64,000 bases of DNA, taken from CAYNST01 sp964434105. GTDB lineage: Bacteria > Pseudomonadota > Gammaproteobacteria > Pseudomonadales > Cellvibrionaceae. The notes beneath the pieces were generated by a model. The model did no database searches, had not been told where the DNA came from, and worked only from the letters and a program-made list of their open reading frames with translations. The DNA lies in the NCBI GenBank assembly GCA_964434105.1, contig CAYSTJ010000012.1:1-64000 (forward strand). The letters run 5' to 3'. Positions 54,701-63,864 of the stretch are shown one piece after another. Made by a program: the position numbers and the translations under genes. The first letter of the stretch is position 1, and each line of letters opens with the position of its first letter.

Positions 54701-55185
54701 TATTTGTGAGTGTGGGAACCCAATTGCCGTTCGAGCGATTGATCAGGGGCATGGATGAGTGGACGCGTCTTCATCCGGGTCATATGGTGTTCGCCCAGAT
54801 AGGTGATACGGCCTATCGCCCCGAGTTTATGGAAACCGTACGAAAGCTGACTCCTTCGGAGTATTTACAGCGATTTCAAAGAGCATCTGTGGTCGTTTCC
54901 CATGCCGGCATGGGAACCATCATTACCGGCCTGGAGAACGCGAAACCGATGGTCCTGATGCCGCGACTGACCAGGCTCGGCGAACATCGCAATGATCATC
55001 AGGTGGGCACCGCCGAGAAGTTCGCCAACTTTGAATTGATTGATATCGCGCATACACCGGAGGCTCTCCACCAGGCGCTCAGCGCGCGCATTCAGCAGTC
55101 GCGCTCAAAACATGCCTGCGCCCAGGTGACAACGTCTCCGGAGCTGCTGGCCAGGTTACGGTCGTTCGTCGACGGTGAGGTGTAG
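54697..55185 (+). CDS. Alg13/PssE-like catalytic glycosyltransferase subunit
   Basis: The product is 162 aa. MIFVSVGTQLPFERLIRGMD and VVSHAGMGTIITGLENAKP are typical of the GT28 C-terminal domain of Alg13/PssE. It binds the nucleotide sugar and works as a pair with the preceding gene, to which it is translationally coupled. The pair probably adds a sugar early in the exopolysaccharide repeat unit. Confidence 0.88.
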   Translation: MIFVSVGTQLPFERLIRGMDEWTRLHPGHMVFAQIGDTAYRPEFMETVRKLTPSEYLQRFQRASVVVSHAGMGTIITGLENAKPMVLMPRLTRLGEHRNDHQVGTAEKFANFELIDIAHTPEALHQALSARIQQSRSKHACAQVTTSPELLARLRSFVDGEV

Positions 55186-55425
55186 CGTGGACGGCGAACC
55201 CGCCTGCTTGCAATGTGTGGGGTAAACGGCACGGAGATTGTATAGCGTGCGTTCAGTATGCGCGCCGTATCGACCCGGGTTCAGCATTGATTAAGTGCCC
55301 AATCGATAAAGTACAGGCCCGTTCGGATGAGAATTGCCAGACGGCTCCTGTCTTCCAGCCCGTTGCAACCGATCCAAAACCCAGACCGTCCCCGGACAGA
55401 TGTCAATCGACCTGAAGAGATATCC

Positions 55426-56361
55426 ATGTACGAAACATTTTACGGGTTCAAGAAAAAGCCATTCACACTGACTTCCAATGCCGAATTTCTTTACATGGGC
55501 AAAACGCACAGCAACGCATTTGCCATGCTGGAGTATGGCGTCCTCAGTCGATCGGGCTTTACGGTGATCACCGGTGAAGTCGGCAGCGGCAAGACGACCC
55601 TGATACACCATCTGCTGAAGCAGATCGATGACGCAGTCGATATCGGCTTTATTACCAATACCCGCAAAAATATGGGGCAGCTCCTGCCCTGGGTCATGCA
55701 CGCTTTTCAGCTGGATTACCGGGAAGCGAATCCGGTTGCACTATATGACGCATTCTCGCGCTATTTATCGCAACAATACGCCAGCGGACAACGTACTGTA
55801 TTGATTATTGATGAAGCGCAGAACCTGGGGCCGGAAGTTCTCGACGAGTTGCGTATGCTCTCCAATCTGAACGCCTCCGAAAGCCGGTTCCTGCAAATCA
55901 TTCTCGTGGGCCAGCCGGAGCTGCGAGCGCTGCTGGGTTCCCCTGAACTGATGCAGTTTGCCCAGCGAATCGCCGCGGATTACCACATTGCGCCGCTGAC
56001 CATCCACGAGACCATCTCCTATATCAAGCACCGACTGGTCACGGCAGGCGCCAATGACGATGTATTTACCCCCATGGCTTATGAACTGATACACATAATC
56101 AGCCGCGGTGTACCCCGACTGATCAATATTGTTTGCGATACGGCGCTGTCTTTCGCCTTTGGCGATGGCATCAGGCTGATCGAGGGCGACTATCTGAAAG
56201 GGGTTTTGAAGGAGCGCGCCGAAGGCGGCCTGCTGGCGTTGGGGCAGAACCCGCTCAAGCAGCTGGGTGCATCTGCCTATACGACGCCCGATCTGGACGA
56301 AATATTTGCCCGGGTAACCGTGGCGCGTGGTAACCATCCGATAAAATTGCGAGAACGTTAA
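55426..56361 (+). CDS. ExeA-like AAA ATPase of an exopolysaccharide locus
   Basis: The product is 311 aa and begins MYETFYGFKKKPFTLTSNAE. Walker A is GEVGSGKTT, and Walker B with a DEAQ motif is TVLIIDEAQNL. The family includes GspA/ExeA and the ATPase of XrtA-type polysaccharide loci; the neighbours here favour the latter. It is not linked to the gsp operon, 10 kb away. Start ATG 55426 was chosen because the longer frame to 55327 adds a non-family leader. The 240 bp before it show no gene. Confidence 0.85.
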   Translation: MYETFYGFKKKPFTLTSNAEFLYMGKTHSNAFAMLEYGVLSRSGFTVITGEVGSGKTTLIHHLLKQIDDAVDIGFITNTRKNMGQLLPWVMHAFQLDYREANPVALYDAFSRYLSQQYASGQRTVLIIDEAQNLGPEVLDELRMLSNLNASESRFLQIILVGQPELRALLGSPELMQFAQRIAADYHIAPLTIHETISYIKHRLVTAGANDDVFTPMAYELIHIISRGVPRLINIVCDTALSFAFGDGIRLIEGDYLKGVLKERAEGGLLALGQNPLKQLGASAYTTPDLDEIFARVTVARGNHPIKLRER

Positions 56362-56376
56362 CCCGAGGTAGTTCCT

Positions 56377-57924
56377 GTGTACGAAGAAGACGTCGATCAG
56401 CCGCCATCGAATATAGGCCCCGCGTTCCTGCGCTACAAGTGGCATTTGTTGCTGGGCATACCGGTCCTGCTGGTGCTGACACTGGCTGTTGTGCTCGCCT
56501 TGCCGCCAGTCTACCGCGCCCAGGGTACGGTCATGGTGGAGACCCAGCAAATCCCGGTTGATCTGGTGCAGTCTACCATTACCACGGCGGCCATGGAGCA
56601 GATCGATATCATTCGCCAGCGGGTGATGACCCGGGAGAACCTGCTACAGATTATTCGCAAATACCCGTATCTGGGTTCGGTGGATTCGTCGCCTCTGGAA
56701 ACCCAGCGCATTTTGAACCAGTTCCGTTCCGCGATTGTTCTGGATGTTGCCAGCACACAAAAGGGGCGCGAGATGGTGGCCATTGGTTTTAATCTTAGCT
56801 TCGGTTCGCGCAGCCCCGCCATCTCCCAGGCCGTAACCAATGACCTGGTCAATCTGTTTCTGAGCGAGAACGTCAAGGCCCGCACCACCCGCGCATCGGA
56901 AACGACGGATTTTCTCAGTACATCAGCCGATCAGATCCGGCGTGAACTCGACCATATTGAAGCCCAGGTTGCCGAATTCAAACGTGAGAACAAGGATGCC
57001 CTGCCGGAACACCTGAACCTCTATTTCGGCATGCGCGAAGACACCCGCAAGCGGCTGAGCGACATCAATCAATCCATCCGCGCCTATACCGATCAGATCA
57101 CTTTGATGCAATCACAGCTTAGCCTCGCGCGGGAACAGTCGGGCAGTCTGGCCGGCGCTGAAACCGACCTGGCGACCCTGCGCGATGAATATAAACGGCT
57201 GATGCTGAATTACACGCCGGCGCACCCGGAGGTGGTATTACTGCGGGAACAAATCGAATTGCTGGAGCAGGGCGAACCCGATACCGACGCACCGCGCGTC
57301 TACTCCAGCGCCGAGCTGGCGGTGGTCAATCAGGTTGCCTCCCTGAAAACACAGGTCGATCATTTGCACATCGAGAAAGACAACCACCTCGAAAAGCTGA
57401 AAGATATCGAACAGCGCATCATTCGTATTCCCCAGGTCGAACGCGGGTTTGTTTCCATTCAGCGCGATTACGAAGCCAAGCTGGCCCAGTACGAACGTAT
57501 TATAGCTAAAACCCAGAACGCCGAAATGGCCGAAAATCTCGAGCATGAGCGCAAGGCCGAACGCTTTACACTCCTTGAGCCGCCCATGCTGCCGTCGGCG
57601 CCGGCTGAACCGGAACGGCAGAAAATACTGGCCATGGGTGTGTTTATGTCGCTTAGCCTGCCCATGGCACTGGTGATACTACTGGGATTTCTCGACCGCA
57701 GTATCCGCACGGCAAGTGCTCTGGAAAAATACACCGGCGCGCCGCCATTAATGGAAATTCCGGTCATTCAAACGCAGGAAGAACGACAACGCTATCAACA
57801 GCGCATCCGTTATACACTGGTGGGTATGGCCTGTGTGATTCTGGTAACGGCGGCACTGGTCCATCTGCTGGTGATGCCGATCGATCTTCTGGTCATGAAA
57901 ATCGCCGCACGTTTCGGGGTTTAG
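56377..57924 (+). CDS. Wzz/GumC-like polysaccharide copolymerase
   Basis: The product is 515 aa. One membrane helix near 25-45 (WHLLLGIPVLLVLTLAVVLA), a long periplasmic coiled-coil region (RELDHIEAQVAEFKRENKDA, YTPAHPEVVLLREQIELL), a second helix near 415-435 and a third near 485-505. It controls chain length or export of the polysaccharide. The cytoplasmic C-terminus has no kinase domain; that is supplied by the next gene. Starts with GTG 56377, with gagg upstream. Confidence 0.88.
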   Translation: MYEEDVDQPPSNIGPAFLRYKWHLLLGIPVLLVLTLAVVLALPPVYRAQGTVMVETQQIPVDLVQSTITTAAMEQIDIIRQRVMTRENLLQIIRKYPYLGSVDSSPLETQRILNQFRSAIVLDVASTQKGREMVAIGFNLSFGSRSPAISQAVTNDLVNLFLSENVKARTTRASETTDFLSTSADQIRRELDHIEAQVAEFKRENKDALPEHLNLYFGMREDTRKRLSDINQSIRAYTDQITLMQSQLSLAREQSGSLAGAETDLATLRDEYKRLMLNYTPAHPEVVLLREQIELLEQGEPDTDAPRVYSSAELAVVNQVASLKTQVDHLHIEKDNHLEKLKDIEQRIIRIPQVERGFVSIQRDYEAKLAQYERIIAKTQNAEMAENLEHERKAERFTLLEPPMLPSAPAEPERQKILAMGVFMSLSLPMALVILLGFLDRSIRTASALEKYTGAPPLMEIPVIQTQEERQRYQQRIRYTLVGMACVILVTAALVHLLVMPIDLLVMKIAARFGV

Positions 57925-57952
57925 CCCCAAAATTAAACCTGTAGACCGAATT

Positions 57953-58774
57953 ATGAACCGTATTCAAAAAATCGTCGCGAGAGGCAAGGCCGAGATTATC
58001 AAGGATGCCGGCACGGCATTCGTCAGCTCGACGCCTCGCACCAGCGCCCGCGATATCGAAATTGATGCCCAGGCGTTTCAATACACCAGAACGCCGGTGA
58101 TCGAGGTCCCTGACGCAACCCTGCAGCAGCACCGAATCGTTGCCCAGAACAAGGGCGACCCCAACGGCAGGCGGTTCCAGCTATTGCGCGCAAAAATTTT
58201 GCAGCAGATGCGCCGCCGGAACTGGACAACGCTCGCGATCACCTCACCTACAGAGGGTTCGGGCAAGACACTGGTTGCCATTAATCTGGCCATCAGCATG
58301 GCACAGGAAGGCAACCAGTCAGTACTGCTGGTCGATCTGGATCTCGGTAACCCCTGCCTGTATCGCTATTTCAATCTGCAACCCCGGTTCGGCATTCACG
58401 ATTATCTGGAAGGTCGCTGCGTGCTGGAAGATACGTTTGTCAATCCGGGCATCAGTGGTCTGGTACTGGCGCCCGGCCGACCAAATGCCGGCAGCGCATC
58501 CGATCAGATGGCGCGGCCAGTCGTCAGATCCATGGTCGAGGAAGTGAAACACCGCTATAAATCCCGCGTAGTGATTTTCGACCTGCCACCGGTATTGCTT
58601 GCAGATGACGTCATGGTCTTCCTGCCCAATGTTGATTGCTCCCTGCTGGTCATAGAAGCCGGCGCAGTCAATCGCGGTCAGTTAAACCAGACACTCGATA
58701 TATTCGGCAGCAACCCGGTGTTGGGCACGGTATTGAATAAATCGACCTCGGCTGCCGACGGTATCGACCATTAA
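57953..58774 (+). CDS. CpsD/BY-kinase-like ATPase without a C-terminal tyrosine cluster
   Basis: The product is 273 aa. Walker A is SPTEGSGKT near 100, Walker A' is LLVDLDLGNP near 123 and Walker B is VVIFDLPPVLLADD. This is the BY-kinase fold that partners Wzz-type copolymerases. The C-terminus STSAADGIDH has no tyrosines, so the usual autophosphorylation cluster is missing. It may act as an ATP-driven regulator without tyrosine phosphorylation. Follows the copolymerase gene by 28 bp. Confidence 0.85.
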   Translation: MNRIQKIVARGKAEIIKDAGTAFVSSTPRTSARDIEIDAQAFQYTRTPVIEVPDATLQQHRIVAQNKGDPNGRRFQLLRAKILQQMRRRNWTTLAITSPTEGSGKTLVAINLAISMAQEGNQSVLLVDLDLGNPCLYRYFNLQPRFGIHDYLEGRCVLEDTFVNPGISGLVLAPGRPNAGSASDQMARPVVRSMVEEVKHRYKSRVVIFDLPPVLLADDVMVFLPNVDCSLLVIEAGAVNRGQLNQTLDIFGSNPVLGTVLNKSTSAADGIDH

Positions 58775-58822
58775 CGTGGTATCTCTCGCACATTATTTAT
58801 CGCCCGCGCCAGCCAGTTTTCA

Positions 58823-60136
58823 ATGAAAGATCTGAACCTTGCCAAACTGCTGATAATCTCGGTATTTATTCCGGCCGAGTTCTATTTTGAGGTGGGCGGC
58901 CTTAAAATCGAAGTGTACCGGGTAATTCTGGCAACCGGAACGCTGTACTTCGGACACAAATTTTTACTCAATTTTCATTTGAGCCGCGTAAATGACGTGC
59001 TCATGCTGGTGATTGCGACACTCGGTGTTGTATCTCTACTGGTTAATCATGGTCTCGTCGGCGGCACCGAAAAAGGCGGCATTTTCTTTCTGGAATCCAT
59101 GGGTGCTTACCTTATTGCCCGGTTCTGTATTCGCAGCGAGCAGGATTTTGTAAAGACATTTACACTGTTTGCCTGGCTGATTGCTTTTTTTTGTGTATTC
59201 GCGTTTATCGAATGCACGACCGGCCGACGCCTGATTCATGAAATTGCCTACTGGCTGACGGGACACAATGTTTTACCAGACGGTGTACGCTACATTACGC
59301 CGGATTATATGCGGGCCGGCTTTGTACGGGCAGCGGGACCATTTTCCCACCCGATTCTCAATGGCACCATTTCGGCAATGGTGGTGCCAGTCATGCTGGC
59401 AGTTTATCTGCTCACGCGCCGGTTCAGGTACCTGGTCCTTTTCGGGCTGGCCATTTTTTCCACGGTCAGTTCGTTGTCTTCGGCACCATTGCTGGTTCTT
59501 TTATTAAACTTAATGATGCTTGGTTACTTTTTTGTCAAACGCGTCATGAAACACGCCGTGAAGTACCTGGTGTACGCGCTACTACTGGCCCTGACTTTTG
59601 TGCAACTGTTCAGTAACCGGGGCGTCATCAAACTGATTATCCAGAATATGACGTTTAATCCGCATACCGGTACCCATCGACTGTTGATCGTCGAGCATCT
59701 CTCGGATGATATTATGCTGTCGCCGTTTCTCGGCTCCGGCATCGGTGCTTTCTGGTCAGCGCCTGGCTGGATGGGTCAATCCATTGACAATTACTGGCTG
59801 GCCATCGCATTCTTCCACGGCATTCCGTTCTCGTTGTTGCTGCTGGGCCTGACCATATACACCATTTACCGGATTCCGTTAAGTGTTGTCCCCGGGCGGG
59901 AATACTATGTTTATTTTTCAGTAAAGGTCATATTGGTGTCCCTGATGATGTCGGGCTTTACCGTACATTTTTTTGATAAGCTGTCCTTTCTGTTTTATTT
60001 CCTGCTGGGCGTCGGCGCGTGGTTCGCCAATGCCAGGCATCCGACTGTTTACAATGATCGCCTGCAACAGGCCGCGCGCAATGCACCCGTCAATGCGCCT
60101 TCCGATATTTTGACCCCCAGGAACCCGAGATGGTAA
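58823..60136 (+). CDS. Wzy/O-antigen ligase-like membrane polymerase
   Basis: The product is 437 aa with about ten predicted membrane segments and a large periplasmic loop (FNPHTGTHRLLIVEHLSDDI). The layout fits Wzy polymerases or O-antigen ligases, with GAFWSAPGWMGQSIDNYWLA as a likely active-site region. Probably links exopolysaccharide repeat units at the periplasmic face. It overlaps the next gene by seven bases. Assignment is by topology and context. Confidence 0.8.
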   Translation: MKDLNLAKLLIISVFIPAEFYFEVGGLKIEVYRVILATGTLYFGHKFLLNFHLSRVNDVLMLVIATLGVVSLLVNHGLVGGTEKGGIFFLESMGAYLIARFCIRSEQDFVKTFTLFAWLIAFFCVFAFIECTTGRRLIHEIAYWLTGHNVLPDGVRYITPDYMRAGFVRAAGPFSHPILNGTISAMVVPVMLAVYLLTRRFRYLVLFGLAIFSTVSSLSSAPLLVLLLNLMMLGYFFVKRVMKHAVKYLVYALLLALTFVQLFSNRGVIKLIIQNMTFNPHTGTHRLLIVEHLSDDIMLSPFLGSGIGAFWSAPGWMGQSIDNYWLAIAFFHGIPFSLLLLGLTIYTIYRIPLSVVPGREYYVYFSVKVILVSLMMSGFTVHFFDKLSFLFYFLLGVGAWFANARHPTVYNDRLQQAARNAPVNAPSDILTPRNPRW

Positions 60137-61086
60137 CGAATGATTCATGCCCGCTGGACCTGAGCATTCTCATTGTCTGCTACCGGTCCCGCGACGATAT
60201 TGACCGCTGCATCAGCAGCGTCCTGCACAGTCGTCTGCCAAACGTAGCCTACGAGATTCTGCTGGTTAACAACGCCGATGATGGGCTGGAAAGTTATGTT
60301 GCAGACAGGTATCCAACAGTTCGTATTATAGAAAACCGGGAGAACCTGGGGTTCGGGCCCGGAAATAACCTGCTGGCACTGCACGCCCGCGGCGAAAAAC
60401 TGTTGTTGCTCAATCCCGACACCGAGTGTCCGCCCGAGGCGATTGCCCGGCTTTTGCACCTGGCAGACCGTTATCCGGCGCATCAGGCCTGGGGAGCTGT
60501 CACCCGCTTTGCCGACGGCAGTCGCGAATTTAGCTCCATGCAGGCGGCACCCGGCATCTTCAATGAAACCCTGCGCCTGCTGGGTCTGAGCAGGTTCATT
60601 CCGCGCAACTCGCAACTCACGGCGGATATCGAACTGGTTGAGGTATTGTCCGGTGCTTTCATGATGGTGAATCGCAGCCTGTGGGAAAAGCTCGAAGGGT
60701 TCGATGAACGGTTTTTCATGTACAGTGAAGAAGTTGACCTCTGTCGACGAATCACCCGCACCACCGGATTGAAGTTGCCGCTGTCAACCGGAATCTGGAT
60801 TTATCATTATGTCGGCAGGAGCAGCAATCCGGCCCGCCGTACACGGATGATCTTTCAGGCAAAAATGCTCTACGAGCGCAAGCACTTTCCTGCGCTGCAC
60901 AATCGGGTGATGGGCAGTGTACTGTATACCATTGCGCTGTCGCGTTATCTGACGGGAAAACTGCTGTTTTTAACCGGCCGCCGCCATCAGGCTTCAGCGT
61001 TGATCGAGATGTACAGCGACCTGGTTAAAAACCCGCAATGGCTGCAGATGCGCATCGAAAATCCACCCGGAGGCCAACCCGAATAA
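60130..61086 (+). CDS. Family 2 glycosyltransferase, rhamnosyltransferase-like
   Basis: The product is 318 aa. DLSILIVCYRSRDDIDRCI, LLLLNPDTECPPEA (metal site) and GFDERFFMYSEEVDLCRRI are the WbbL/rhamnosyltransferase pattern. It adds a sugar to the repeat unit in the cytoplasm. Overlaps the polymerase gene and is the last rightward gene of the locus. Donor and linkage unknown. Confidence 0.88.
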   Translation: MVTNDSCPLDLSILIVCYRSRDDIDRCISSVLHSRLPNVAYEILLVNNADDGLESYVADRYPTVRIIENRENLGFGPGNNLLALHARGEKLLLLNPDTECPPEAIARLLHLADRYPAHQAWGAVTRFADGSREFSSMQAAPGIFNETLRLLGLSRFIPRNSQLTADIELVEVLSGAFMMVNRSLWEKLEGFDERFFMYSEEVDLCRRITRTTGLKLPLSTGIWIYHYVGRSSNPARRTRMIFQAKMLYERKHFPALHNRVMGSVLYTIALSRYLTGKLLFLTGRRHQASALIEMYSDLVKNPQWLQMRIENPPGGQPE

Positions 61087-61294
61087 AGCATGAAGGAGCC
61101 GGAATGTCGGGACGTGTGGCCTGATGCCCGCGCGTCTCAGTGATTTCAGGAATCCGGAAAGCGAGCCAAATGGTGACGCCCACAGGTCCAAGGACGCGAT
61201 TGGCGCGCAGGTGACAGCTATACCACAGCGACGTTTCCACAAAGGCAGTTGCGGCACAACCCTGACAAAGGTGCGCCGCTGTAATGGGTGCGGA

Positions 61295-62701
61295 CTAATC
61301 GTCCATTTCAATAATCGTGACTGTTAAGTTACGGGGCGCAGCGGGTTTGAGCCGGGACTGGAATGCGCCAATATCCACCTGCACCGAACGTTTTCGACCG
61401 TCGATATCCGTATCCGGAACCTTTTCGTTTACGCCAGCATCGCGCGCGGGCGAATTCTTGGCCAGCTCGAAATTGAGATTCTTGTAGTCGACAAAATGCC
61501 GGCTCCGTTCGCGGGGTGACATGTTATGATCCATTACAGACCCCTTACTGTCGGCTTTGACATCCGACAGATTATTGCGGATCAGGTTGCCACTGCTGGG
61601 GGTGCCATCTTTGTGGTTACCGATGTGTATTCTCGGCGCCCTGCTGAGATCATCGTCTGCATCCACCACTGTGTTGTTAACAATCTCCGAGTTTTTTGCG
61701 CCCAGCAACGTAATGCCGTGAAAGTGATTGGCGACGACGAGATTGTTACGTATTTTCCAGTTTTCGTATATCCCGTCAAAACAGCCGATGGCCTGAAAGT
61801 CAGATCGCAGGGCTTTGTTGGGGTGGTAATAATCCCAATATATCTGGTTACCTTCCAGTACGACGTTTTTAACCGGTTTACCATTGCTGGACCAGCTCTG
61901 GAAAGCATCGTCATGATTGTCATCGACCTTGATGCCATTGGCGATCAGATTGTTGGTGTACCGCGAATTGTCGCCCAGGCCGCGCAGACCGTCCACACTG
62001 AAATTCAGGATCCGGTTGTTGTCAATGGTAATAAAATCTGCGAGGGCCTGCACAGCGTTGCCGGTATTGTAAACGGTGTTTCCCTGCGCCAATGAATGTG
62101 GCGCGTTCAGTTTGATACCATTTTTGGAGCGGGTAATCCAGTCTTCTTTGGTCCACTGCGCGATATCGGGATCGGTATAAACCGTGTTATCGACCAGTTC
62201 AATACGTTCGCTTGGACCATGATACGCGTGGCTGTCCACATCAATCATGGTGCGCCATGACGGTGTACCATGCAGAAAGCTGGCACTGACCGCCAGCCCT
62301 TCGATACGCCAGTACGATGACGACCGAATACTGATCTGCGAAGCCATCGCCGTCGCACCGGGCGCCGCTTTTACAACAATAAAATCGGTATTTAACAGAC
62401 TATGTATTTTTACTTCACCATGATAACCAGACAATAGCACAAGCGTGTCGCCACTTTTGATGGGCGCGCCGGGGTTCACAGACACGCGTGTTGCGTTAAC
62501 CGAGTAAGGTGTCGTCCATTTTTGCGCAGAGACCAGGCCGGCGTCCAACACTTGCTGCAGGGAGGGCCAGGGCTGTTCGCGGCTACCCGGATGCTTGAGC
62601 GAACCGTTATGCGGATCCAGATAAAATGTCGCCGCATGGGCCGACATTGAAATCGACAGGACCGCGGTTAGAAGCATATAAAAAACTGGATGGCGCATCA
62701 T
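61295..62701 (-). CDS. Secreted right-handed parallel beta-helix protein
   Basis: The product is 468 aa with a signal peptide ending SMSAHAA. Repeats typical of PbH1 coils follow: VLEGNQIYWDYYH, WKIRNNLVVANHFHG and SEIVNNTVVDADDD. The N-terminus TFYLDPHNGSLKHPGSREQP is the start common to polysaccharide-lyase-like beta-helix proteins. Catalytic residues were not assigned, so lyase, hydrolase, epimerase or binding roles remain open. Being opposite the exopolysaccharide genes, it may act on that polymer, which is inference. The gap 61087-61294 shows no gene. Confidence 0.82.
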   Translation of the reverse strand: MMRHPVFYMLLTAVLSISMSAHAATFYLDPHNGSLKHPGSREQPWPSLQQVLDAGLVSAQKWTTPYSVNATRVSVNPGAPIKSGDTLVLLSGYHGEVKIHSLLNTDFIVVKAAPGATAMASQISIRSSSYWRIEGLAVSASFLHGTPSWRTMIDVDSHAYHGPSERIELVDNTVYTDPDIAQWTKEDWITRSKNGIKLNAPHSLAQGNTVYNTGNAVQALADFITIDNNRILNFSVDGLRGLGDNSRYTNNLIANGIKVDDNHDDAFQSWSSNGKPVKNVVLEGNQIYWDYYHPNKALRSDFQAIGCFDGIYENWKIRNNLVVANHFHGITLLGAKNSEIVNNTVVDADDDLSRAPRIHIGNHKDGTPSSGNLIRNNLSDVKADSKGSVMDHNMSPRERSRHFVDYKNLNFELAKNSPARDAGVNEKVPDTDIDGRKRSVQVDIGAFQSRLKPAAPRNLTVTIIEMDD

Positions 62702-63063
62702 ATTTATCTCTGGTTATTGGCCCGGCTAAAACGGGATTTATACTCTGTCGCAGGCTGAAGATATTAAATAAACTGCCATTTCTCGCACTGCCCATGCCTT
62801 AATAATAGGCAAATATTCCGCTGGTTTTAACACGCCTGCTTATAAGAAAAGCCCGCCATCGACTATTTTTACATTAGCTGCGCGACTTAACATTTTTTTT
62901 GTGACCGACTTTGCGCAATATCCCGTCAAACACAATTAATTCGCTGAATCAGCATCGGTCAATAGTAAATCAATCTATAGCACCCTCAACGCGTCTGCTA
63001 ATTTCATAACATGTATCGCGTAATCAGTTGCTGCAACAAGCGGCAGACGTGGAAGGAATTGCT
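62702..63063. other. AT-rich divergent promoter region
   Basis: About 360 bp between the leftward beta-helix gene and the rightward lipoprotein gene, clearly more AT-rich than the coding DNA. It should contain both promoters. No specific site could be assigned. The last bases hold the ribosome site ggaagg of the lipoprotein gene. Confidence 0.5.
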
Positions 63064-63789
63064 ATGAATCGTTGGGTTTTTATATTGTCGGTCTTTGTTT
63101 TTGTTGGTTGCGGCGGATCGCCGTCGTCACCACCGACAACGACGCCACCCCCTGTTACCGGTCCCGTTGAACCGCCGCCAGAACCCGGCCCGACACCCAA
63201 CCCCGATCCAGACCCGGCGCCTCACCCTGGTCCGGGCCCCGAATCCAATCCGGGACCCGGCCCGGCTGCTCCGCCGACTGCGGTAAACGATCAGGCGATC
63301 GTCCGGCAAAACTCAACAGCCAATAGTATCGACGTATTGCGCAACGATCTGCCTGGCGATGGCGGCGCGCTATCACTGGTCAGTATCGTTCCGGGTCTCG
63401 GTGACGCACAGGTCGCACAAAACCAGGCAGAGTATACGCCGATGCCTGGCTTTATCGGTGCGGAAACGCTGAGCTATCTGGCTGTCAATCCGGCAGGTTA
63501 CCAGGTTAGTGCAGATCTCGAAGTCGTGGTCATTGGCGAAACGGGTGCGACCCTCAAGATGGCATGGGAATTGGATAACACAGCCGAGGTAACCCAATAC
63601 CTGGTTTCTCAACGGAATATCGCCGCGCCGTTCCTGGAGACCATAACAGCCTTTGACAATGACGGCAGGCAGCAGATTTTCCTGAATATCACGTCAAGTG
63701 GAGAATATGCATTCAAAGTCGCGGTGGTGGATAGCGGTGGGGAACGCAGCGACTGGAGCGAGACTGTGAAACAGGTTATTACGTTCTGA
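63064..63789 (+). CDS. Proline-rich lipoprotein with cadherin-like (Ig-fold) domain
   Basis: The product is 241 aa. The signal MNRWVFILSVFVFVGC ends in a lipobox. A Pro/Gly-rich linker follows (about 20-80, with TTTPPP, PNPDPDPAP and PGPGP). Next is an Ig-like domain with DVLRNDLPGDG and EYTPMPGFIGAETLSYLAVN, the pattern of tandem-95/cadherin-like repeats of bacterial surface proteins. The C-terminal ~90 residues (MAWELDNTAEVTQYLVS) resemble a fibronectin type III fold. A binding or adhesion role at the cell surface is likely. Start ATG 63064 has ggaagg upstream. Confidence 0.78.
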   Translation: MNRWVFILSVFVFVGCGGSPSSPPTTTPPPVTGPVEPPPEPGPTPNPDPDPAPHPGPGPESNPGPGPAAPPTAVNDQAIVRQNSTANSIDVLRNDLPGDGGALSLVSIVPGLGDAQVAQNQAEYTPMPGFIGAETLSYLAVNPAGYQVSADLEVVVIGETGATLKMAWELDNTAEVTQYLVSQRNIAAPFLETITAFDNDGRQQIFLNITSSGEYAFKVAVVDSGGERSDWSETVKQVITF

Positions 63790-63832
63790 GAAATTCGGAC
63801 CATTTTTACGGCCCTGGCGGCAAATGTCAGGT

Positions 63833-63864
63833 AAAAAAAACCCCGTTCTGATAACAGAACGGGG
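63833..63864 (-). terminator. Rho-independent terminator for a leftward transcript
   Basis: ccccgttctg (63841-63850) pairs perfectly with cagaacgggg (63855-63864). Eight As precede it on the plus strand, giving a T run on the minus strand. It ends a transcript coming from the right, and by hairpin alone may also help stop the lipoprotein mRNA. Confidence 0.8.

Noticed and set aside
55426..56361. GspA partner of the type II secretion operon
   Set aside because: The ATPase is ExeA-like, but it lies within exopolysaccharide genes 10 kb away, without GspB, next to a Wzz-like gene.
57953..58774. Classical tyrosine autokinase
   Set aside because: The BY-kinase fold is present, but the C-terminal tyrosine cluster is absent, so kinase autophosphorylation is not claimed.
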